47,124 bases of DNA from Phaeoceros laevis. Lineage: Eukaryota; Anthocerotophyta; Anthocerotopsida; Notothyladales. Under the pieces are notes generated by a model that was given only the letters and a program-made list of their open reading frames with translations, was not told where the DNA came from and did not search any database. Positions 9,196 through 19,075 of the stretch are shown here, one piece after another. Within the stretch, counting starts at the first letter, position 1, and the number at the start of each line of letters is the position of its first letter. Location of the stretch: assembly GCA_049999765.1 (NCBI GenBank), contig JBNGIQ010008768.1, forward strand, positions 1 to 47,124. The letters are read 5' to 3'. The position numbers and the translations under genes are program-made.

Positions 9196-11436
9196 TCAAT
9201 GCCGATCCTTGCACGAGCAGAAGCCCTCCATAAAATGATGCACACAATGCGCATCTCTCACAATAATTTTTCGATTCTCCAGCCTTGACATAATCTTGGT
9301 GGAACTGTGGCAGTCATTACACATCCGAAGATTCTTAGTGACAAGCAACGTTGCGCCACTTGGGGTATTCAGAAGACCATAAGCCAACGCCAACTTCTCT
9401 GCATGCCCACATAGTGCCTCTTCCTTGTCGACGTTGGAAACTGCATTAAGCACCAATTCTGTGTTAGGCACATGGCCTTCATCCTTTATGTGCACATTCA
9501 TGCTCCTTAGCCTTAATGATACACCACCCATCTCTTCTCCAACTGTGAACTCGTGCACCTTGTTCTTCACTTCAATGCAAGCCTTTGCTGGCACCTTCTT
9601 TGCACCTGCAGACTTTCTCAAACTTTCTAGTTTATCTACATCACTCCAACGGCCAGCGTTTGCATATATATTACCCAAGAGAATATATGCAGCTGCGTTG
9701 TCAGGCTGCAGTTCAGTTATTCGATTGAAACATCGCCTTCCTCGCACAAGGTCCTCATGGCTTTTACAGGCCGTCAGCAACGATGTCCACCCCACCACAT
9801 CATGGTCAAAGGGCATATTTTGCAACAGATCTTCAGCCTCGTCAAGGTGGCCTGACCGCCCAAGAAGGTCAACCATGCATATGAAATGCTTCACAGATGG
9901 CATGATGCGATAGTCCTCCTCCATCATCTTAAAATATCGGCGGCCCTCATTCACCAAACCTGCATGACTGCATGCCACAAGAAGACAGATGAAAGTTACA
10001 TCATCAGGCTCAAGGCCATGCTGCCTCATCTCTTCAAAACACTGCATTGCCAGTTTTCCATCACTGTGTTGTGCATAACCATTGAGCAACGCAGTCCACG
10101 TTACCACATTCTTGGTTGGCAGCCGGTCAAACACTCTGCGAGCATCTGCTAAGCTCCCACAGGCTGAATACATGGCCACCAAGGAACTGCTGACAGCCTC
10201 ATCCAGTTCTAGTCCACTTTCCTGAACCTGAGCATGCAGATGCTTTCCGTGATGCAAAGCTCCAACACTAGCACATGCCTGAAGAAGGCACACATATGTA
10301 ACACGGTTGGCAGGAGTCATGCCATGTTCTTGCATACTCGCATACATATTGAGGGCTTCTTGAGCAAGCCCGTTCTCAGAATATGCCGTAATCATAGAAG
10401 TCCAGGTAACCACATCCTTGTTTGGCAAGCTGTCAAAAACTCTCTGAGCATCTTCTAGGCTCCCACATGTAGCATACATGTGAATCAGGCAATTTCCAAC
10501 AAATATGTTGTGCTCATCCTCATTCTCCAAAATGTCGGCATGGACAACTTTTCCAGAACCCAAATCCCCTGCAGTAGCACAAGCACTAAGGACTGCCACA
10601 AATATGTGGTTGTCCGGCTTCACACCGGACTTTCGCATTCTTTGATAGAGTCCTACAGCCTGTTGAGGCTGCCCATGTCGACCATGTGCCAAAATAATGG
10701 ATGACCACATGTGTAAGTTTGGTGCAGCTACTTCGGAAAAGATCTGCATCGCTTCTTCCAAGTCACCTGCGTTGGCACACGCTTGGAGGACTGCCAGAAA
10801 TATATGGTTGTCTGGTTTTACAGAGGTCTCCTGCATTTGTTGATAGAGTTTGATAGCCTGTGCGGGCTGTCCATGTCGAGCATGCGCCAATATGATGGAT
10901 GCCCACATGTGGGCGTTTGGTACAGCTACCTTGTTGAACACCGCTGATGCATCATTCAACTTTCCATGAGAAGCATACATACAAATCACATGGTTGGCCA
11001 AGAATGCATTAGACTCATACCCACTTTTCAGAATAAGAGCATGAACACGCTTGCCGAGAACCAGATCCTTTCCTGCAATGCACCTTTTAAGGACCCGGTA
11101 GAGAAGAGAGGTACAAGTAACATATCCTTGTTCCACCAGGAGGGTCAAAGCCTCCACAGCGTCAGCGAGCTGCCCTTCGTCACATAGTTTGCTACAGGTG
11201 GAAACTATTGCTCCAGCTTTGTCCGAGGGAGGTTGAGCTTTCCGTGTGGTCAAGCATGCTGCGGATGCGGATGTCGCGCCTTTGTTCTGCACAAAACCAG
11301 CGGACTCCACAATCGGCGCTGGAGGCTGCCTCCATACCAGCTTTGTGGCGAATGGCCTGCTGTCAGCAGGACGGCACAGAGCAGCAAGTAATCCGAAGTC
11401 AAGGAATTTGAGGACGCCGACTTGCTGCTGCCTCAT
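9196..11436 (-). CDS. PLS-class PPR protein with variant DYW domain (KP-like, ends DRH)
   Basis: An intronless 746-residue organellar RNA-editing factor. A basic N-terminus of about 70 residues suits plastid or mitochondrial import. A PLS-type PPR array follows (for example NVVTWTALLNGYAQHSDGKL), then E-type motifs and a DYW deaminase domain. The zinc signature is complete: HAE at residues 678-680, and Cys706 and Cys709 in MCNDCH. The domain departs from the canonical form in two places. The PG-box motif, normally PGxSW, reads PAKAC (616-620), and the protein ends KDRH rather than DYW. I recall this combination from the DYW:KP group linked to U-to-C editing in hornworts, ferns and some lycophytes; the assignment needs alignment. 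Two successive PPR modules around HMWASIILAHARHGQP and HMWSSIILAHGRHGQP look like a tandem duplication. Confidence 0.93.
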   Translation of the reverse strand: MRQQQVGVLKFLDFGLLAALCRPADSRPFATKLVWRQPPAPIVESAGFVQNKGATSASAACLTTRKAQPPSDKAGAIVSTCSKLCDEGQLADAVEALTLLVEQGYVTCTSLLYRVLKRCIAGKDLVLGKRVHALILKSGYESNAFLANHVICMYASHGKLNDASAVFNKVAVPNAHMWASIILAHARHGQPAQAIKLYQQMQETSVKPDNHIFLAVLQACANAGDLEEAMQIFSEVAAPNLHMWSSIILAHGRHGQPQQAVGLYQRMRKSGVKPDNHIFVAVLSACATAGDLGSGKVVHADILENEDEHNIFVGNCLIHMYATCGSLEDAQRVFDSLPNKDVVTWTSMITAYSENGLAQEALNMYASMQEHGMTPANRVTYVCLLQACASVGALHHGKHLHAQVQESGLELDEAVSSSLVAMYSACGSLADARRVFDRLPTKNVVTWTALLNGYAQHSDGKLAMQCFEEMRQHGLEPDDVTFICLLVACSHAGLVNEGRRYFKMMEEDYRIMPSVKHFICMVDLLGRSGHLDEAEDLLQNMPFDHDVVGWTSLLTACKSHEDLVRGRRCFNRITELQPDNAAAYILLGNIYANAGRWSDVDKLESLRKSAGAKKVPAKACIEVKNKVHEFTVGEEMGGVSLRLRSMNVHIKDEGHVPNTELVLNAVSNVDKEEALCGHAEKLALAYGLLNTPSGATLLVTKNLRMCNDCHSSTKIMSRLENRKIIVRDAHCVHHFMEGFCSCKDRH

Positions 11437-12204
11437 ACCTGGGCTGTGGCCTGCATACCTTGACGAGGTGGGAGCTATTTGGAGTGCGTAAAGTGCATCT
11501 GCACCAGCTCAAGGCTGCTTTGACAACTGTGTTGACTTCTGGTGCTTGCCCCTCTAGGTTCACCGAGGTTCACGGATTCAGAAACGAAATGACGAGCCAG
11601 CGTTTCAGCTCATGAACGAGTCTGCCAAAACGGTGCTGTAATATGCTACAAGGTGAGCTGCTGCTCATCTGCCCGTGTGGCATCGGTTGTCCATATCCAG
11701 GGAGACTCGTGATGTCTGAGTGGCAGCAAGCTGGTCTCGCGGGTTGTTTAACTCTTTACTGCTACACATGTGACGAAATGGTCCCAGGTTTTTGCCGGAT
11801 AGCACCATTCGTCATCTCTCGCATGTTATTCCTGAGCCTACTACAGTAGTCCTGGAGCCAGGTTGACTATGGGTGCAACTCTTTCCTCATTTCCCTGCCC
11901 TGCGTTGATCTTGGCTCTGCGAGTCACAGCGAGGGGACAGCAGTAGTACCTACTCTTTGGGGCGGACGAATTTGCAGAAGTTATCCGAGATTCCGAACCT
12001 TTCCAGAACAATGTTTAGGGCTGGCACTTCGCCTCCTAGTCGTCATGGGACCTCCTTCTTTGAACACAGAAGATTGATCGGAGAACTTCAAGATAGACCA
12101 TATGCGTGGTGGAAGCTATAGACAGGTCCAGGTTGCTCAGTTCCTACCTCATCTGAAATCACTCCAGCCTGTTCTGGTGCAGCCTTTTCCTGCCTCGGAA
12201 TAAA
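11437..12204. other. Region upstream of the PPR gene without a gene
   Basis: The proximal part is probably the PPR promoter and leader. Short ORFs are unremarkable. The duplicated extensin-like 3' end begins at about 12205. Confidence 0.5.
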
Positions 12205-12577
12205 TTATGCACCAAGCCACTACCACTACTGATCAGCTCAGCATGCTGACATTGCTAAGCATTGTGCCTACATCCCTGGGCACATTTGCAATGCAAGGTT
12301 GTGATGAAGTCTTGCGGGGATGATTCAAGAACCTCGTCGGTTGTGTACTTAGCAGGTTAATGCTGTGAGCAGCTGAAAGGTCTGAATAAGGAGCATGCTA
12401 CATAGGACAAGTCGTAGAGCTCTTGTAGGGGAAGGGCAACCTGTGATTTAAGGACGCGGGGAGTTGTTCCGATCAAGTGCTTAATTAATAATTATTATTT
12501 TATCATATCGCCTTGTCTATCTAACAACATCTCGTTGCAAGAGTTACTTCATCTTTTGGCATTGTTAAACTGAACAG
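12205..12577 (+). pseudogene. Decayed inverted copy of the extensin-like gene 3' end
   Basis: Read on the plus strand, this matches the minus strand of 18620-19075. Shared blocks include actactgatcagctcagca (last codons, stop and start of the 3' flank of the extensin-like gene), gtcttgcggggatgattcaa and catctcgttgcaa. Only the last few codons of coding sequence appear to be retained. It is a fragment, not a gene. Confidence 0.75.
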
Positions 12578-12874
12578 CGTGTTCTCTTCTCTTCTCTTTT
12601 GTTCTAGTTCCTTTGTTCAAGAGTCCAAAAGTTCCCGCCTTGCAAGCTTTCAAAAGAATATCTGAGGATGGAGGTCCAATAAAGGCCTATAGCTAGGAAG
12701 GTAGTCGGACTCTACCACACAATCGCTCCCATGTATGTCCAATGTTATCTACGAGACCTGTGAAGAATCTTGACCGAGAAGTTTAAGGGTGGAATCCAAG
12801 GCTATCTAGCTAGGTAGCAAGCGAATTCTAGAGCAATCGGGCTGCCGGCGGCCTGCGTCGATATCTCAATCTCA
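12578..12874. other. 3' flank of F-box/kelch gene
   Basis: No gene seen. It presumably holds the 3' untranslated region of the minus-strand F-box/kelch gene. Confidence 0.4.
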
Positions 12875-14574
12875 TCACACACCTACAACGCAGCAGTGGC
12901 TGCAAACATCTTTGGCCTGAAAGCACGGGCTTTGCACCGGCTGCATGCAGCTCCACTTGCCGATGTCGTCCGGCGCGTCCAGGTCGAACACGTCGATTGT
13001 GTCGAGGCACTTGGGCGGGTGCGACGGAATGCGGTAGCCTCCCACGAAGTAGAGCTTCCTGCCGATGGCGGCCATGGTGAGGTAGCAGCGCACCCCGCCC
13101 TGGAGCTCCTCCTTCTCCCGCATCCGCCGGCGCGACCCTGCCACCGCCTTCCACATGTTCACCACCTCGTCGTACGTCTCAATGCTGCCCTTCCACAGCT
13201 GCAGCAGGTCGCCGGAGCTGTAGAGCTTGCCCTCCAGGCTGAGGATCTGGTTGGGCGGGATGTCAAGTTGCCACATCCCTCTCACCACGTCCCACCGCGG
13301 GGGGCTCCAAACGTCCACCGAGCTCCGCTCGATGGTGAAGACGTTCACGGTGTCCGAGTCCTCAGGCCCTGTGAACCCCCCAATCACGTGTACCTTGTCG
13401 TCCACGGTCACCCCCACGCACTTGTACCGGCCCGTGGTCATGGACGGGAGGGGCTCCCACCTGTCCTGCGCCGGGCAATACACTTCCGCGCTGGCCACGC
13501 CCTTCTCGATGCCGGCGTGGCACCGACCCCCGGCAACGTAAATGCGGCCTCCTGCCACGGTGCACGCGAAGTCCACCCTGGGTGTGGTCATGCTGGCGCA
13601 CTGCGTCCACTCCCCGGTGGTGCAGTCCAGGGAGAAGACTTCCTTACGAACGTCCAGGTCTGTCTCGGAATGAGAAGCAACCACCTCCATCAGCGTCTCT
13701 CCCTCCACATGCTTGGTGCACAGCCGTCCCCCGATCACATAGAGCCGCTCGTCGATCGACACGAAGCCGAACCCTACGAGTTCTCCACAGCATGAATTCA
13801 TTCATGAAACCATTAATCCGAATCCGAGAAGCAGTCGGGATCATCAATTGATGGTCAAACCGGAACAGTCACAGATGCAAAGCCGAAACCTAATCTCCAC
13901 AATGTTGATGAATTCATTCATCCAAATCCGAGAAGCAGCAGTCTCATCAATTGATGAAGCGGAGCAGTGACAAAATGCTTGAGAATTTCGACAATTGAGG
14001 GAGGGAGGACGGGAAGGAAGGATCGATGCGGCATACCTTTGAGAATTTCGCCATCCCGCAGGCCAGGCAGAGCTCCGATAGGGTGCCAGACGTTGAAGCG
14101 CGGATCGTAGGCAGTAAGCCAGACGTTCCTCATCCAGGGAGGAATCTGAGGAGGAATGCAGTGGCCATTGCCGTTGCTGTTGCCGTTGCCGAGCGCGGCC
14201 GGTGGAGCGGGGACAAAGTCCGGAAACCTGCGGCAAAAGGAGATGTAGATCCAGTGTTCCTGAAGCCCTAGGTCGTGGCGCAGCTGGTAGAGCTCCCGGG
14301 ACGCCATAGCTCGCCTCCACCCTCGGCAGACGGCCTTGAGCGCCGGGTGACTCGCTCTGGGAACCCTAGCCAGGCATTGCAGCGCCAGAGCATCGTCCCT
14401 GAGGCCAGGAATCAAGCTGCCGTCGACGGAGGAGCTCCCGGCGCCGCCATCGCCAGGACAAATCATGCCGCCGCCGCTGCTGCTACTGCTGGCCGCCATA
14501 TCCGCTGACGAGGAACTGCAGTTGAGCTCCGCCTGCGTAGGCGCCTGATCACCAGAAAGGCCTGGTGCCGCCAT
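12875..14574 (-). CDS. F-box/kelch-repeat protein 1
   Basis: Two exons, 14037-14574 and 12875-13773, join in phase to about 478 residues. The N-terminal part is Ser/Gly-rich. An F-box follows (LIPGLRDDALALQCLARVP through LKAVCRGWRRAMASRE), then kelch repeats with the Gly-Gly pair: RLYVIGGR, RIYVAGGR, KVHVIGGF and KLYFVGGYR. Such proteins are substrate adaptors of SCF ubiquitin ligases: the F-box binds the SKP1-like subunit and the kelch propeller binds the target. The target is unknown. The start is taken as MAAPGLSG at 14574; an ATG at 14799 would add 75 low-complexity residues. The intron contains a local sequence duplication at 13791-13972. It resembles the second F-box/kelch gene at 27.1 kb in layout but is clearly divergent. 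Confidence 0.88.
13791..13972. repeat. Imperfect local duplication within the F-box/kelch intron
   Basis: 13791-13872 and 13908-13972 share tgaattcattcat, aatccgagaagcag and tcatcaattgatg in the same order. A shorter repeat, ttgagaatttcg, occurs near 13980 and at the exon 1 donor near 14039. Duplication here lengthened the intron. Confidence 0.8.
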
Positions 14575-15429
14575 CGCACCTCGGCGGCCAGGTTGACGAT
14601 GGGGGAAGGGGGAGGGAGAACCTCCTCCCGATGCCACTTTGTATTCTTCCCGCGCGCGCTCCGGTTGCATCGAACGCTTCGGAGATGGTGACTGCTGCTG
14701 AAGACACCAAGGTTTCCGTTTGTCGTTTGTTGTATTGAGTGAATTCGTGGCCAAGTGATCTGGTTGTCCAAAACCTTGTGGTGCAGAACTAGCTATCATC
14801 CTAACCTAACCAAGCACCAGGGATGGAGGTGACCTCCCAACCCAGCGATGTCGCAGCCCTGACGCAGGCGTACTGCTCGATCACCACCTTGGCACCCCCG
14901 CCGGGTCGAGGACAAGACACGGTGTAATCCTCCCCCATTACCAAAGCTCCGCGAGCAATTGATAGTCGCAAGTTACAACAAGCCGTTCCGTTCTCTAACG
15001 GAACGGCCGCTCTTGACCGGTTCCGTTCACTAACGAACCCTGACTAAACCTATAACCTACTTGAGCTACTTAGTCCCCCTACCCAGCTCCAGTAGACAGT
15101 TAACTATCTACTCAGTCAAGCGGCACAACCTGGCTTGTCCAAACCTGCTCGTTAAACACAATGATGAACTGTCATTCTGGTAACGACAGAGTCTATCGGG
15201 CTCCATCCCTGCCCTTGTAAATTTCGGTGCACGCGTGAGAGAGAGAGAGGCATGTTACTCTGGGAGTGGCACCGACTAAAACGTGGGGTAATTTCAAAGT
15301 CATCCGTTATTTCGCACGTAAAAACTATTCATTCATTCAAACTATTCATGGTGGTTGAGGTATTATGACCATTCACAATTTGTATAAATTGCTGAGAATG
15401 GAGTTTCTACCTACGGCAGCAGCTGTTCG
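14575..15429. other. Upstream region of F-box/kelch gene; no gene seen
   Basis: It contains the 5' side of the F-box/kelch gene, a perfect hairpin at 14982-15007 and a short GA microsatellite near 15237-15250. The stretch 14820-15130 has a different, cytosine-rich composition that could be a transposon remnant, but I cannot name it. Confidence 0.4.
14982..15007. repeat. Perfect inverted repeat: 11-bp arms, 4-nt loop
   Basis: gccgttccgtt and its exact complement aacggaacggc flank ctct. A related half-site (ttccgttcactaacgaac) follows about 20 bp later. Confidence 0.85.
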
Positions 15430-15657
15430 TTCTTGGCAAGGCTGTTGATGGTGTGGCTTGGCACCGCCGAGAAAAACCACAAGTTGTGTAGAATGCACGA
15501 AGTGGAAGGATTCCAGACCTTGAAGATTTCAAACCCTAAAAAACTCCGAGTCTGGGTCAGGCCTAGTACCCTAGGAAAGACAAAAGAGCAGGGGGATGCT
15601 GTGGCTATCGTCAATGGATTCAAACTCGAGGCTGCAGCCATGAACAGTTTACCTTGA
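15430..15657 (+). pseudogene. Pseudogene fragment of the PDI-like gene
   Basis: The plus strand encodes EKNHKLCRMHEVEGFQTLKI and, later, DAVAIVNGFKLEAA. These align with EKNRKLCSIHGVDQFPTLKI and TAVAIIKGLRLEAA of the intact gene at 7733-8245. The middle has shifted frame; the parental frame there reads SLGQA followed by a stop, then YP. The 5' half with the signal peptide and CPNC site is missing. Homology continues into the 3' flank to about 16410. It is flanked by GA microsatellites at about 15237 and 15659. Confidence 0.88.
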
Positions 15658-16410
15658 AGAGAGAGAGAGAGAGAGGGATGCTTGTACGTGCTTGAAAGAT
15701 GGCACTAGAAATTCAGTCCTGATCTCTACTCTACAGTAAAGAGAAGTAAGATGCTTCTTTGCCTCAACTTGGCTTTGTGATGGAATGAGGAAAACACAAT
15801 CCAACACAAAATACAATTTCAATACAAACCAAAACACAAGAAACGATAAAAGAGGTAACAAACCCGTCTACAACTAAGCTGGCAAGAAGCTGGAACCTGT
15901 AACTGGTAGTGCTTGCTGCTGTTGTATGTGCCTGCTGAGGACAAATCTGTGGACTGTAGGAAGGTGTAATAGCTCAGAGACACAATCTTGAATCAGGAGA
16001 CATCGATTGACTCGGCCAGGTTAGAGCTAACATCTACAGCAGAGGAATACTGTCGGCCGTTGCCGCTCAGGCAGAACTGTCAAGCACAGCACTCTTCCAT
16101 GCTAGATTGGCTCTTCCGATCGAAACCTAATTTGAGCGCTCAACTGGAAACCCTAAGAGTACCGACGCTAGCGAGCACCAGGACCGAGCCGGATGAAGCT
16201 TGCGAACAAGAGAAGGGAGCCATCAGTGTAACTATGACATGGAGCCAGATGTCACGCAGAAGCTCATTCGACGAACCGAAGGGCGCCTATTCTGAGATTG
16301 GAAGTATCCTCACTTGGCCCCAGACCCTGCTACCAGCGGAGAAAGAAAACCTAAATAACAAATCGGACAGCGCAACTGGACTACACGAAGAGCGGCTTGG
16401 AGCGACTCTC
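15430..16410 (+). repeat. Derived arm of the inverted segmental duplication (partner 7080-7940)
   Basis: The matched blocks run in the same order as the minus strand of 7080-7940. Examples are tgcctgctgagga near 15931, aggagacat near 15996 and tatcctcacttggcccc near 16306. The arm is about 120 bp longer than its source because of insertions, including a GA run after the pseudogene. A 150-residue ORF that crosses it corresponds to noncoding sequence in the source and is not called. Confidence 0.82.
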
Positions 16411-18619
16411 CAAATTGGATGCCCGCAGAAAGAGGCTTAGAGCCTGGGGCGTGCACGGCTCAGAATACCACTCAGAATACCAATTGACTCCCTGGCCGAG
16501 GTTCCGACAAAAAGCTGTGATCATGAAGCCGCCAAGTGTAGTGATCCCGGGGCCATGAACATGAACCACATTTTGATCTTGTTGAACCAGTACTAGTAAT
16601 GCCGACAGTAGTTCTCTGACCACGTGTATGTCTGGAAGACGATTGTGAACACAAACTCTAGACGGCACGAATGAAGTTCATTTACAGTAACGGGGTACTC
16701 GCGTACCACAGAGTAAGTACTCCACACTGTCTTTACTCAACGTTGCGCTTCTCCACAGGTCTCGACGCAAGTAGTCTACCCTGTCAGCTCCGAGTACGCC
16801 AGTTGCTACTTTCAAAGCTCTAAGGATGTATACTTGTCAGATGTGCATCTGGACCAGTCCTGAAGGCACTAAGTCAAGGCGTTTGATTTTGCAGTTCCTA
16901 TGTAAAGTCGAGGAGGAAGGAATGTAGTTTTATAGTGATTACGGGGCCGGCTCTCAGACTGCGGTTCAGCTGCCCCGCCCCCGGCTCTGTCATTCTTAAT
17001 ACAGATCCGCCAAGAAAGTACTCGCGCCAGCTGGCGTTACATCACAGCACATAAGCCTCTGCTTACAAATTTCGTATTGCAACTTGCCGTCAAGGAAAGC
17101 ACTACACGGAGATAGCGGCAGGGAAATAATTGCAAGGCTGCAATGAAGGCTGTAAAACCATCCTCACAGTTAACGGCATCATCCCTACTGATGCGTATTT
17201 CAGGCCCAAAAAGCAACTTCAACGAAAAGTGTGCAACATAAAGAGCACTGCCAGACACAACCTCACTTGTCATGAACGGGCACAAACGGATATGCCTTAA
17301 AAGTGAAGATACCAGCTTCTTTTGTCCAATTTGCAGTTTCAGGGTCTCTTTCTCTTTGTTGTCCCTGCTTAAACTCGCTTTGCTCTCTTCTCTCTTAGCT
17401 ATCTGACACCTCCAATCGTACCAACGAGGCACTCACACATATAAACTCACATGTTTAAAAAACCTAGAGTAAAGCATGAGCACCCCAGGCCTCATGCACA
17501 ATGTCAAGTGTTCTGCTTCCTATAGAAAAAGCTGTTGAAGAATTGAAACCTATCGCTGTCCTTTCCATCCCCTTGAGACTGAAGGTATCTGCTCAGTAGT
17601 CAAACATGTCTAATGACTGGCGAGGGAGGTCACGAAGGAGAGTAAGCACCAAGACTTGAAAAAAGAACTCACAAAATGAAGACAATGCTCTCCGGATGAC
17701 GTACTTGATATAGATTCTGAAGTGAATGCGGCACTGTCATACAAATACTCCAGGGGTGACCAGGAGTTGAGGGTCTGAGGAAGGAACCCGGGCTGTTGTC
17801 GTAGAAGGATGAACACTCTCCATGAACAGGTCACAAAGACCAGAATTTTGTTGGACCACTCCACGATTCTGTAGCCGTGACAATTAGCCACCCGGGCTGA
17901 GCACGTGCACTGAGCCGATGTACAGGTCTGCAAACAAATCCAGCCTGCCAAAATCAACTGCTGCATCGTCTTCGTCCCGGCAAATCTTCTGGAAACCCTT
18001 GTTTACCTCTGAGTTCACGTGCCCATGCATACCTCCATGACTGGACCATTTCCTTGCTCGGTGCATGGCTGCAAGCTAAGCCTACCACCTGAATTTGCGT
18101 CTGCATGCACCCTTGGCTGCTTGAATTCGAACTGGCCTCGAGCAAATCGGGAAAGGGGAAATCCTCTCCCTGGTCTTGGTAACGCCTTTTTTTGAAAATT
18201 TTTCCAACCTTAGGTCGGGCGTAACTAGAGTTCTGAGCAGTCCGCAAGTGTGTGGCTCTAGCTGCAATGCCTACATACCGGCCAGTACTCAATTCGGCAA
18301 ATCGCTCAGCACAGATGTCGTGGTAAACTACTTTACGCTCAGCTGCAACGGTTTCGAGGATTTCCAGTTCGCTGTGCACGCCATTTGTATACCTGCTTCT
18401 CTAGTCACAAATTCAAGCTTGTGACGAATATTGACTCACAAATGCCTCCAGCAGGAAACTTGAAGGCCATCAATTGCGCTCATCGAAACTCACAGCCATC
18501 GAAGCGTGGACGTGTACAGCAACTAAATTGAGAGCTGGAGAATTTAGATACAAAATGCATCAATATATAGATCTCCAAGAATGATAGAAACAGAACACCA
18601 TTTCACTGACAGAAGACAT
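16411..18619. other. Region with only weak minus-strand ORFs
   Basis: No recognisable gene. Two minus-strand ORFs look mildly protein-like. One at about 18280-18379 has an acceptor-preceded segment beginning HSELEILETVAAERKVVYHD. The other, at 17037-17432, is 131 residues with a charged start. I could not connect either into a spliced gene or place it in a family, so both stay unannotated. Confidence 0.4.
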
Positions 18620-19075
18620 GTTCAGTTGATCCATGCCGAGATGAGGGAAGTGAGTTGCAACGAGATGACGTCTAGAGTCAAGACGACAAAATAAAATAAG
18701 CATTATTAAGTGATTGGAACAACTCCTTGCGTCCTTACATCACAGGCTGCACTGCTAACAGCTCTACATCGTAGGTAGCATGTTCCTTATTCAAGCCTTT
18801 CAGCTGAGCACTGACAGTATTATTTAAACTAGTACACCAGTAACTGACGAGGTTCTTGAATCATCCCCGCAAGACTTCAACACAACCTTGCATTGCAGCA
18901 TCTGAGCTGAAAGGTTAGACCTTGAAATCAGGATTATGCTGCAAAAAAGGACGAACAAGTTTGAAGCGCTGAACAAGATAAGATACCTTCAAGACATGCC
19001 TGCAGCCAGCTATAAGCTTGCGCTGCCTGCTGAGCTGATCAGTAGTAGACTGGTGGAGGCGGAGACTCGTAGTTG
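18620..19075 (-). repeat. Source arm of the second inverted duplication (partner 12205-12577)
   Basis: It covers the final codons and 3' flank of the extensin-like gene. The minus strand matches the plus strand of 12205-12577 in order: stop-codon region, ttcaagaacctcgtc block, then the catctcgttgcaa block. The two arms differ by several small insertions and deletions. Confidence 0.75.

Noticed and set aside
12896-13795. 299-codon plus-strand His/Pro-rich ORF
   Set aside because: Antisense shadow of F-box/kelch 1, produced by GC-rich third codon positions.
15988-16440. 150-codon plus-strand ORF
   Set aside because: It lies in the derived arm of inverted duplication A and corresponds to noncoding 3' flank of the PDI-like gene in the source arm.
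17037-17432. 131-codon minus-strand ORF with a charged N-terminus
   Set aside because: It could not be joined to a start exon or to any family. An open frame of this length is expected by chance in a region this size.
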